A stretch of 64,000 nt of DNA, taken from assembly GCF_030816615.1 (NCBI RefSeq), contig NZ_JAUSYD010000001.1, positions 4,672,501-4,736,500 on the forward strand. Direction: 5' to 3'. This DNA is from Streptomyces sp. B1I3. GTDB lineage: Bacteria; Actinomycetota; Actinomycetes; Streptomycetales; Streptomycetaceae. Numbering within the stretch: the first letter of the stretch is position 1; each line of letters starts with the position of its first letter. The position numbers were made by a program, and so were the translations under genes. Positions 27,699-33,863 of the stretch are shown here, piece by piece. The notes under the pieces are model-generated. The model was given only the letters and a program-made list of their open reading frames with translations, searched no databases and was not told where the DNA came from.

Positions 27699-28592
27699 AT
27701 GAGGTGCCAACAGTGCGGCGGCGCACACACGGGCGCGCTGCCGGGCATGGTCTGTCCCCGGTGCGGTTCCGTGGCACGTTCGGCCGGCGGAAGCGGTTCC
27801 TGGATCGCGCAGGAGACGCTGGCCGGCCGCGTCTCCACCCTGACGCGCCGGCGGAAGGCCCTGCTGGCGGCGGGGGTCGTCGTGACCGCCGGGAGCCTGG
27901 CCACCGCAGTGGCGCTGCTCGCCACCGGCGGCGGGGCGGGGCGCCCGGCGGCTGCTGGACGCGCCGGCGCCGTACCCGCACCGATCGGTGGCGGGGCCCC
28001 CACCCGGATCGGGCCGGGAGACGGCGAGAGCCCCGGGGTGCCGGAGACCGGTGCCCCGGCATCCCCCGCCGAGCAGGGCACGTACCGCTACACCGCGTGG
28101 GCCGGCCCGGGCTGCACGACGGGCGACTACGTCGAGCACGGCCGCTTCGAGAACGGTGACGCGGGCTGGTACACCGTCGAGTCGGGCGGTTTCGAGGGGA
28201 GCGCGTGCGACGGACGGTTCAGTGCCGTCCCGATGTCCGGGAGCCCGTCCGAGGACCGGGGGAGCAGCGCCGTCTGGTCCTGGCACCTCGGCGAGGGCTT
28301 CGGTGAATGCGCGCTGACCGTCTTCGTGCCGGAGAGCGTCCGCGACAGCGATGTGGCGGGCGACCCGACCGTGTACCGCGTGCTCTCCGACCCCTTGGAC
28401 GAGGACTCCGCCTACACGGGTTTCGCCGTGCGGCAGCGGGACCACCGGGGACAAGCGGTCGATGTCCGGAGCTACCCGGTCAAGGGCGGAACCTTCGCCG
28501 TACAGCTGCTCGACCGGGGCCGGGACTGGGGCGACGCGGAGCTGGTGGGCGCGCACCACGCGGCAGCGCAGATGAAAGCCTCGTGCCGCTGA
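27699..28592 (+). CDS. Zinc-ribbon, single-pass membrane protein
   Basis: 297 residues from the ATG at 27699 (AAGGTG upstream). The first 25 residues hold two CxxC knuckles (CQQC and CPRC), a cytoplasmic zinc ribbon. One membrane helix lies at about 54-76. A Gly/Ala/Pro-rich linker then leads to an extracellular domain of about 180 residues, beginning YRYTAWAGPGCTTGDY and containing four more cysteines that could form disulfides (CTTG, SACDGRF, ECALTVF, ASCR). I recognise no enzymatic motif. The upstream 232-bp gap contains a 20-bp sequence repeated at 27497 and 27583 with one mismatch. Confidence 0.75.
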   Translation: MRCQQCGGAHTGALPGMVCPRCGSVARSAGGSGSWIAQETLAGRVSTLTRRRKALLAAGVVVTAGSLATAVALLATGGGAGRPAAAGRAGAVPAPIGGGAPTRIGPGDGESPGVPETGAPASPAEQGTYRYTAWAGPGCTTGDYVEHGRFENGDAGWYTVESGGFEGSACDGRFSAVPMSGSPSEDRGSSAVWSWHLGEGFGECALTVFVPESVRDSDVAGDPTVYRVLSDPLDEDSAYTGFAVRQRDHRGQAVDVRSYPVKGGTFAVQLLDRGRDWGDAELVGAHHAAAQMKASCR

Positions 28593-28659
28593 CACCGGGA
28601 CGGACGGGCGTGCAGGCTCCGGAACTCAGCCGTGGCGTGCCGCGCCCCGGCGGCCTGCC

Positions 28660-29433
28660 TCAGCGGACGAAGGCGCGGTCATGTTCCGCCAGCTCCGCGG
28701 CGGGTCCTGCGGCACGGAGGACGACATCGAGGGCGCGCTCCGGATCCGAGGCGTAACATCCGCTCGCCCACGCGGCGTTGGCCTCGACGACCGCCCACTG
28801 CCCCGTGTCGGTGACCCCGGCGTCCACGACGATCGCGGACGGCAGGGTGTGCCCCGCTGCAGCCAGCAGCTCCGCGCCGAACGCGAGTGCTCCCGCGGGC
28901 AGCGGGCCGGGACGGAACCGGCCGTGCTCGGCGTACCGGCTGCCGGTGTGGACACGTCCGTCGAGCAGGTACAGCCGGTACTCGGCGGTGAAGACCACGA
29001 CATCACTCACGAGGACCACCGTCTCGGGGGCGACCGCGTCAGGCCCCGGAAGGCGGGACCCGTCCGCGTACACCAGTGCCGGAATGCCCTTGTCGTTCGG
29101 TGACTTGACGAACGCCGGGCGGCGCAGGCCGTACGCCTCACGGATCGGCACCGCGTGGATCTCGCGTCGTGTGAACGCGGCGGGAAGCCGGGCGAGCCAG
29201 TCGGCGGGTGCCTGGAGCGGCGCGATGCCCAGTGCGGGGGCCACGGCGTCGGCGAAGGACGGCCCGGCATGCAGATGCACGCTCCTGTCCCGTGCCCCGT
29301 CCTGCGCTCCGTTCCGGAGTTCGGCCGGCACACCGATATCCGGGGACTGCACGGTCCGCAGGCCGCGCCGCCGGGCGGTGTCACGGAGGAGCTGCGCGGA
29401 CGCGGTCAGACGCGGGGGGAGCAGAAGGGGCAT
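28660..29433 (-). CDS. ATP-grasp domain protein
   Basis: 257 residues from the ATG at 29433, which has GGAGG 10 bp upstream. The pattern FVKSPNDKGIPALVY (lysine for ATP phosphates), VVVFTAEYRLYLLDGRV and IVVDAGVTDTGQWAVVEANAAWASG (Asp/Glu/Asn metal ligands, split) matches the ATP-grasp fold of the DUF4343 type. It should ligate a carboxylate to an amine or thiol using ATP, with unknown substrates. The gene is divergent from the phosphotransferase at 29517; the 83-bp gap must hold both promoters. Confidence 0.8.
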   Translation of the reverse strand: MPLLLPPRLTASAQLLRDTARRRGLRTVQSPDIGVPAELRNGAQDGARDRSVHLHAGPSFADAVAPALGIAPLQAPADWLARLPAAFTRREIHAVPIREAYGLRRPAFVKSPNDKGIPALVYADGSRLPGPDAVAPETVVLVSDVVVFTAEYRLYLLDGRVHTGSRYAEHGRFRPGPLPAGALAFGAELLAAAGHTLPSAIVVDAGVTDTGQWAVVEANAAWASGCYASDPERALDVVLRAAGPAAELAEHDRAFVR

Positions 29434-29516
29434 GGACCCGATATTCCTCCGGCGGCGGCGCGGGGGCCATCGAATTGCGCTTGACCCCCGGCACCCGGGA
29501 CCGCTTGCATCGGCAG

Positions 29517-30425
29517 ATGCATGCCCACGAGGTGACGACCGACGCGGTGCTCGTACGCCGGCTGCTCGCCGCACAGTTCCCCGCATGGGCGGACCTGCCG
29601 GTCGAGCCCGTCGACTCCCACGGCACGGTCAACGCGATCTACCGGCTGGGCGCGGACATGGCGGTGAGGCTGCCGCGCGTCGAGGGCGGCTCGAAGGATG
29701 TGGCAACGGAACACCACTGGCTGCCACGGCTCGCCCCCCACCTCCCGTACGCCGTCCCTGAGCCGCTGGCGCACGGCACACCCACCGACGACTACCCCTG
29801 GTCCTGGTCCGTCTGCCGCTGGCTGGAAGGCGACAACCCGGCCGCCGGGGCAGGCACGGCCGAACTCGCCGCGGACCTGGCGGCATTCGTCACGGCGTTG
29901 CGGAAGATCGACGTCACGAACGGGCCGCCCGCCTACCGCAGTGAAGCGCTGCCCGCGCGGGACACGGACACACGCGCCGCCCTGGCGACGCTGCGCGGAG
30001 TCGTCGACACGGCGGCGGCGACCGAGGCCTGGACCGAGGCGCTGCGCGCCCCCGGCCCGCCGGCTCCCACATGGGTCCACGGCGATCTGCAGCCCGGCAA
30101 CGTCCTGCTGTCCGACGGCCGCCTGACGGGGGTCATCGACTTCGGCTGCATGGGCGTGGCCGACCCGGCGGTGGACCTGATCGCCGGGTGGTACCTGCTG
30201 CCGGCCCGGACACGGCAGGTCTTCCGTACGCAGACGGCGGCCGACGACGCGGCGTGGGCGCGGGGCCGGGGCTGGGCGCTGTCGATCGCGCTCATGGAGC
30301 TCTCGTACTACCGGACCACGAACCCGGTCATGGCGTCGACCGCCCGGCATGTGATCGAGGAGACCCTCGAGGACGGCCGGCGCCGCGCCCGTGGGGCCGG
30401 TGGGGGAGTCCGGAGTCCGGGGTGA
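29517..30425 (+). CDS. Aminoglycoside phosphotransferase-family kinase
   Basis: 302 residues. The APH/choline-kinase fold is shown by WVHGDLQPGNVLL (catalytic loop, Asp and Asn) and GVIDFGCMGVADPAVDLI (Mg2+-binding Asp). An N-terminal ATP-binding lobe contains MAVRLPRVEGG. It phosphorylates a hydroxyl on an unknown small molecule, in the cytoplasm; resistance to an aminoglycoside is possible but cannot be claimed. No ribosome site precedes the ATG. A TTGACC / TTGCAT pair with 18-bp spacing ends 6 bp before it, so the mRNA may be leaderless. Confidence 0.85.
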   Translation: MHAHEVTTDAVLVRRLLAAQFPAWADLPVEPVDSHGTVNAIYRLGADMAVRLPRVEGGSKDVATEHHWLPRLAPHLPYAVPEPLAHGTPTDDYPWSWSVCRWLEGDNPAAGAGTAELAADLAAFVTALRKIDVTNGPPAYRSEALPARDTDTRAALATLRGVVDTAAATEAWTEALRAPGPPAPTWVHGDLQPGNVLLSDGRLTGVIDFGCMGVADPAVDLIAGWYLLPARTRQVFRTQTAADDAAWARGRGWALSIALMELSYYRTTNPVMASTARHVIEETLEDGRRRARGAGGGVRSPG

Positions 30426-30469
30426 GGCCTGCTCGCATCGGGACGCGGCTGCCGTCAAATGATGCCGTC

Positions 30470-30505
30470 AAAAGGCCCCGGACCATGAGCGATCCGAGGC
30501 CTTTT
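30470..30505. terminator. Terminator-like hairpin beside the left att site
   Basis: AAAAGGCC and GGCCTTTT form the stem base, with CGGA/TCCG inside and one mismatch. Read on the minus strand it would have terminated the tRNA-Arg transcript before the element inserted. Read on the plus strand it terminates the phosphotransferase gene. Confidence 0.65.
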
Positions 30506-30555
30506 CCCTTGTGCCCCCGGCAGGATTCGAACCTGCGACACCCGCTTTAGGAGAG
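30498..30555 (-). repeat. attL: Left attachment site: 58-bp duplicate of the tRNA-Arg 3' end
   Basis: Identical over 58 bp to 32846-32903. Positions 30512-30555 are the 3' 44 nucleotides of a tRNA (T arm, variable loop and part of the anticodon arm); the match breaks inside the anticodon stem. A duplicated tRNA 3' end without the 5' half is the usual scar of site-specific integration at a tRNA gene. Confidence 0.9.
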
Positions 30556-30633
30556 AGGAAGGGCGGTAAGACAGGTGACCTGCAAAAATGCCTGCCAAGT
30601 TAGCCGGCGCGGTTAAGCCTGCCCGCCGCCCTT

Positions 30634-30677
30634 GCTGACCGTGGCTGACCCCTGCATCTGGCACGCCTGTGGCACGC
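30634..30677. repeat. Helically phased direct repeats near attL (candidate integrase arm sites)
   Basis: GCTGACC occurs at 30634 and 30644, and TGGCACGC at 30659 and 30670, so the copies are one helical turn apart. They lie about 80-120 bp inside the left att copy, where integrases of this class bind arm sites. Function is inferred from position only. The stretch 30556-30902 contains no gene I can support besides this. Confidence 0.4.
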
Positions 30678-30902
30678 GGCGAGAAGGCTGTTTGCAGGCT
30701 GGCTGTCAGCTCCATTGCTGTGTGATAACCCGTTGCAGCTGCGCGGATCCTGGGTGATCCGGAAATCAGTCGGCTGGCGGGCGTCTGCCGTGACGTATCC
30801 GCCAACGAAAAAGTTATGGCTATTTTAGGGCAAAAGTGTACAAACATCCGACACTCTCACGTAAAGCTTGATCTAGTCTCCCTCCTGAAATACCTGTTTA
30901 TT

Positions 30903-31748
30903 ATGAACTTGACCGAGGTGTGGCGTCAGGGTTGGACAGGCGGTTGGACGTCACTCGTCCCGCTTCAGCTGAACGGCCAGGTGTACCTGCTGTCGTACAA
31001 GGCTCAGTCTGGCGAGGCCGCGTTGGACCACTTCAAGCCCGACGGTAGCTACGCGGAAGTGTGGCGTCAGGGTTGGACAGGCGGTTGGACGTCACTCGTC
31101 CCGCTTCAGCTGAACGGCCAGGTGTACCTGCTGTCGTACAAGGCTCAGTCTGGCGAGGCCGCGTTGGACCACTTCAAGCCCGACGGTAGCTACGCGGAAG
31201 TGTGGCGTCAGGGTTGGACAGGCGGTTGGACCTCGCTCGTCCCGCTTCAGCTGAACGGCCAGGTGTACCTGCTGTCGTACAAGGCTCAGTCTGGCGAGGC
31301 CGCGTTGGACCACTTCAAGCCCGACGGTAGCTACGCGGAGGTGTGGCGTCAGGGTTGGACAGGCGGTTGGACCTCGCTCGTCCCGCTTCAGCTGAACGGC
31401 CAGGTGTACCTGCTGTCGTACAAGGCTCAGTCTGGCGAGGCCGCGTTGGACCACTTCCAGCCCGACGGTAGCTACGCGGAGGTGTGGCGTCAGGGTTGGA
31501 CAGGCGGTTGGACCTCGCTCGTCCCGCTTCAGCTGAACGGCCAGGTGTACCTGCTGTCGTACAAGGCTCAGTCTGGCGAGGCCGCGTTGGACCACTTCAA
31601 GCCCGACGGTAGCTACGCGGAAGTGTGGCGTCAGGGTTGGACAGGCGGTTGGACGTCACTCGTCCCGCTTCAGCTGAACGGCCAGGTGTACCTGCTGTCG
31701 TACAAGGCTCAGTCTGGCGAGGCCGCGTTGGACCGGCTTGATACCTGA
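30903..31748 (+). CDS. Six-repeat protein, probable lectin-like beta-propeller
   Basis: 281 residues made almost entirely of six 47-residue repeats starting at 30918, 31059, 31200, 31341, 31482 and 31623 (141 bp each). Each repeat reads VWRQGWTGGWTSLVPLQLNG then QVYLLSYKAQSGEAALDHFK then PDGSYAE. The last breaks off after ALD and ends RLDT. The copies differ at only a handful of bases. The pattern of W-rich strands, a turn at NGQ and a hydrophobic YLLSY strand suggests one propeller blade per repeat. No signal peptide or membrane segment. The ATG at 30903 lacks a ribosome site; TTGATC, 17 bp, TACCTG, 6 bp precede it. An ATG at 30816 would add 29 residues and a TTA codon. Ligand unknown. Confidence 0.8.
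   Translation: MNLTEVWRQGWTGGWTSLVPLQLNGQVYLLSYKAQSGEAALDHFKPDGSYAEVWRQGWTGGWTSLVPLQLNGQVYLLSYKAQSGEAALDHFKPDGSYAEVWRQGWTGGWTSLVPLQLNGQVYLLSYKAQSGEAALDHFKPDGSYAEVWRQGWTGGWTSLVPLQLNGQVYLLSYKAQSGEAALDHFQPDGSYAEVWRQGWTGGWTSLVPLQLNGQVYLLSYKAQSGEAALDHFKPDGSYAEVWRQGWTGGWTSLVPLQLNGQVYLLSYKAQSGEAALDRLDT
30918..31739 (+). repeat. Six tandem 141-bp coding repeats
   Basis: Copies 1, 2 and 6 share GACGTCACTCGTC where copies 3, 4 and 5 have GACCTCGCTCGTC, both silent. Copy 4 alone has CAG for AAG (Lys to Gln) near 31458. The boundary Glu codon is GAA or GAG. Such low divergence implies recent duplication or continuing gene conversion. Confidence 0.95.
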
Positions 31749-31802
31749 GTCAACGCTGTCGTTGAAGGGATCGAGCGCATTGTTGAACTTGGCTGGACTC
31801 CA

Positions 31803-31829
31803 GCGTGGTCGGCGTAGTGCCGACCACGC
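31803..31829. terminator. Terminator after the repeat protein gene
   Basis: Perfect 11-bp stem GCGTGGTCGGC with loop GTAGT, 54 bp after the stop codon. The rest of 31749-32030 holds no gene I can support. Confidence 0.7.
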
Positions 31830-32030
31830 CTGGTGATGGCTCCGCGCCGACTTTGCAGTCTGGCCTCATCTTTATCAGGTCGGTCACATAGGACAGTCGA
31901 CGTCGGCCAACCATGCCTGCGCCTCGGCCGATGGTCCACTGAGGTTCGGCGTCGGCCGCTGCTGTTCACGCTTGTTGGTGTCAGCCGCTGATGTCAGCCA
32001 CAACACGCGGGCTTGACAGCGCACACGACT

Positions 32031-32423
32031 CTACTCCTCGACGCAAAGAACCACGTCAGCAGCACGCGCGTACCCATTCGGGTTATCCACTGCCACGCGC
32101 ACTCGCCAGCGTTGCGGTCCTCCGATGTACTTGACGAACCGGCTCTCGCCCAGCACGTCACCGATCACGAAGCGCCTGTCTGCCAAGTAGAGCGACCCAT
32201 CAAACACCGTGGTGAATGACGGATCGGCAGCGACGGCCTCACCGTAGTCCTGGAACAACCGCACCTTGATCAAAGCCGTCTGTGCTTGTACACGGACGAC
32301 GACGTGAGTGTCGGTGGACGCAGCGGGAGCGCCGCCCAGCTCCAGGTCAGTGCTAATCCAGTCCGGAGACCCCAAGGCCATGATCGGATGATTGACGTAC
32401 AAGTCCACTCCCGCGATCTGCAC
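32031..32423 (-). CDS. Small protein of unknown function in the element
   Basis: 130 residues from the GTG at 32423, placed behind a good AGGGGG ribosome site; a longer frame up to 32495 lacks one. I do not recognise a family. The sequence alternates hydrophobic strands (DTHVVVRVQAQTALIKVRLF, RWRVRVAVDN, AADVVLCVEE) with short polar turns, suggesting a beta-sandwich. No signal peptide, membrane helix or obvious active site. It is convergent with the repeat-protein gene inside the same tRNA-bounded element, so the two may be a functional pair brought in together. Confidence 0.6.
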   Translation of the reverse strand: MQIAGVDLYVNHPIMALGSPDWISTDLELGGAPAASTDTHVVVRVQAQTALIKVRLFQDYGEAVAADPSFTTVFDGSLYLADRRFVIGDVLGESRFVKYIGGPQRWRVRVAVDNPNGYARAADVVLCVEE

Positions 32424-32556
32424 GGGTCCCCCTTCTGTCAGCCTTGGGCCTGCCGACATACTCGCGTACACCCGGCATCCAACCCACACCCCCACTACCT
32501 AACCCGGCTCCCATCCCGTCCGCCTTCGACCCACACACCGTGGAGCGGTCGTGGTT

Positions 32557-32606
32557 CAGGGCGTCAAGGTGGAGCGCGCCACTGTACGAACGACCTTGAC
32601 GCCCTG
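32557..32606. repeat. 14-bp perfect inverted repeat
   Basis: CAGGGCGTCAAGGT at 32557-32570 and its complement at 32593-32606 enclose 22 bases. It lies between the unknown gene and the integrase fragment. It could be a terminator left from deleted element genes. Confidence 0.5.
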
Positions 32607-32650
32607 GGCCGCGACTGCTCGGCTCCGCCTGGGTCGGAGGTGGTCGATGG

Positions 32651-32788
32651 GAGCTCGTGATGGAGATCCTCGGGCACAGCCAGATCAGCATCACGATGGA
32701 CGTGTACACGCACGTCGTGCAGGACACGCAGCGAGAGGCGATCAGCCACATGGACCGGCTACTCAAGAGGCGGCCCGGCCGTGAGTGA
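32651..32788 (+). pseudogene. int: C-terminal fragment of a tyrosine recombinase (integrase)
   Basis: Read in one frame to the TGA at 32786-32788, this encodes ELVMEILGHSQISITMDVYT followed by HVVQDTQREAISHMDRLL and KRRPGRE. This is the end of an actinobacterial phage or AICE integrase, including the LGHS box and the catalytic tyrosine in DVYTHV. The Arg-His-x-x-Arg part and everything N-terminal are gone, and no start codon context is left. It reads toward the tRNA 3' end and stops 57 bp short of the right att copy. Confidence 0.88.
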
Positions 32789-32818
32789 CCGCCGCCGTTG
32801 ATGTCAGACGTGGATGTC

Positions 32819-32852
32819 AAAGGCCACCTACGGATATCCGTAGGTGGCCTTT
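32819..32852. terminator. Palindromic terminator shared by tRNA-Arg and the integrase fragment
   Basis: A 34-bp perfect palindrome from AAAGGCCACC to GGTGGCCTTT ends in runs of A and T on both strands. It overlaps the first 7 bp of the right att copy and lies just downstream of the tRNA 3' end. Confidence 0.85.
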
Positions 32853-32903
32853 TCCCTTGTGCCCCCGGCAGGATTCGAACCTGCGACACCCGCTTTAGGA
32901 GAG
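32846..32903 (-). repeat. attR: Right attachment site within tRNA-Arg
   Basis: The second copy of the 58-bp direct repeat (the first is 30498-30555). It runs from 14 bp beyond the tRNA 3' end into the anticodon stem, so integration left the tRNA intact. Confidence 0.9.
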
Positions 32904-32932
32904 CGGTGCTCTATCCCCTGAGCTACGAAGGC
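32860..32932 (-). tRNA. tRNA-Arg (anticodon CCU)
   Basis: 73 nucleotides without encoded CCA. The acceptor stem GCCTTCG pairs with CGGGGGC using two G-U pairs. D arm AGCTCAGGGGATAGAGC, anticodon loop with CCT at its centre, and T arm GCAGGTTCGAATCCTGC are all intact. It is read from right to left. It is the integration site of the adjacent element remnant. Confidence 0.95.
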
Positions 32933-33236
32933 GGGGCGGGCCCGTGACGAGCGGATCCTCGATCAGTGTGGCGATCTTCGGGTCTGCTGGACAAACGCCC
33001 TGGTCACATCAGTGCCGGAGGGTTCTCGGCGGGACTCCGTGAGGAGAGGGTCCGTCGGGTGCCGTTCCGTGGCTGTGCGGCCAACGACAGGGTACCGGAT
33101 CGGGTTGGGTGGAGCCCTGGAGATACGGGGGACTCGGCCTTGATCTTGGGCAGTGCACGGATGCCGGGCAGGGGATGTGATTCAGCTCACAGGAACTGAC
33201 CGGCGTGGGCGGACAAGTCAGAAGGTGAACTACTCG
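32933..33236. other. Intergenic region between tRNA-Arg and the ECF sigma gene
   Basis: 304 bp without a gene. It should contain the divergent promoters of the tRNA (minus strand) and of the sigma-factor operon. I could not assign -10/-35 elements with confidence. Confidence 0.4.
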
Positions 33237-33863
33237 ATGCATGCCCGCATCCGTGCAGGGGACCCGGAGGCGTTCCGGGAGCTGTTCCGGGACCATGCCC
33301 AGCTCGTCTATCGGCATGCGGTGCGGACGACCGGGGACTGGGACGCGGCAGAGGACGTCGTGTCGCTGACCTTTCTGGAGGCATGGCGGCTGCGCGAGAA
33401 GCTGCGGGACGAAGGTGACAGCCCGAGACCCTGGCTGATGGGAATCGCGGTCAACGTGCTGCGCAACACCGGCCGTGCGGTCCGTCGGCACGAGAAGGCA
33501 CTGGCCCGGGTTCCGCTGAGGGACGTCCTGCCCGACTTCGCGGACGAGTTGGTCGGACGGATCACCGACTCGGAGGAACTGGCGGCGGCCAAGACGGCGT
33601 TGGGGCAGTTGCGCCGCGGTGAGCGTGAGGTGTTCGCGCTGTGCGTCTGGTCCGGGCTCGGGTATGCGGAGGCCGCCGAGGCCCTCGGGGTGCCGGTCGG
33701 CACCGTGCGTTCCCGGCTCTCCAGGGCGAGGACGCGGCTGCGCAAGCTCACGGACGGGGAGCTGCGCCGCCGACGGAGAAGGGTGGAACCGGTCGGGGCG
33801 GCCGGACAAGTACAGGGTGGCCGCGTCGCTGCGGTCCGGTCGAACGAGGAGAGAAGCCGATGA
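33237..33863 (+). CDS. ECF RNA polymerase sigma factor
   Basis: 208 residues from the ATG at 33237 (GAAGGTG 9 bp upstream; GTG at 33225 is an alternative). Region 2 is AFRELFRDHAQLVYRHAVRT with DWDAAEDVVSLTFLEAWR and RPWLMGIAVNVLRN. Region 4 is LRRGEREVFALCVWSGLGYAEAAEALGVPVGTVRSRLSRAR (split). No zinc-finger anti-sigma gene follows. The next gene overlaps it as ATGA and encodes a membrane protein of the type regularly paired with this ECF subgroup, probably its regulator. Confidence 0.92.
   Translation: MHARIRAGDPEAFRELFRDHAQLVYRHAVRTTGDWDAAEDVVSLTFLEAWRLREKLRDEGDSPRPWLMGIAVNVLRNTGRAVRRHEKALARVPLRDVLPDFADELVGRITDSEELAAAKTALGQLRRGEREVFALCVWSGLGYAEAAEALGVPVGTVRSRLSRARTRLRKLTDGELRRRRRRVEPVGAAGQVQGGRVAAVRSNEERSR

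Larger units (their letters stand above)
30498..32903. mobile_element. Remnant integrative element in tRNA-Arg(CCU)
   Basis: The element is bounded by the two 58-bp att copies, which are 2,348 bp apart. It holds, from left to right, candidate arm-type sites, the six-repeat protein gene, an unknown minus-strand gene and the last 45 codons of a tyrosine recombinase next to the intact tRNA. The order (tRNA, int, cargo, tRNA fragment) is that of AICEs and phages integrated into tRNA genes. No replication, transfer or excisionase gene remains, so it cannot move by itself. G+C is visibly lower than in the flanks, with AT-rich stretches near 30820-30905. Confidence 0.85.

Noticed and set aside
29517..30425. 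Call as a defined aminoglycoside-resistance gene
   Set aside because: Only the general APH fold motifs are visible; substrate-specific residues cannot be assigned.
30512..30555. Second tRNA-Arg gene
   Set aside because: Only the 3' 44 nucleotides are present; the D arm and acceptor 5' strand are missing, so it is an att scar.
31092..31595. Antisense repeat protein (repeated LARLSLVRQQVHLAV) inside the six-repeat gene
   Set aside because: It is a by-product of the sense repeats; no ribosome site, and the sense strand gives the more protein-like pattern.
30918..31739. CRISPR-like array
   Set aside because: The 141-bp units are head-to-tail coding repeats without spacers or cas genes.
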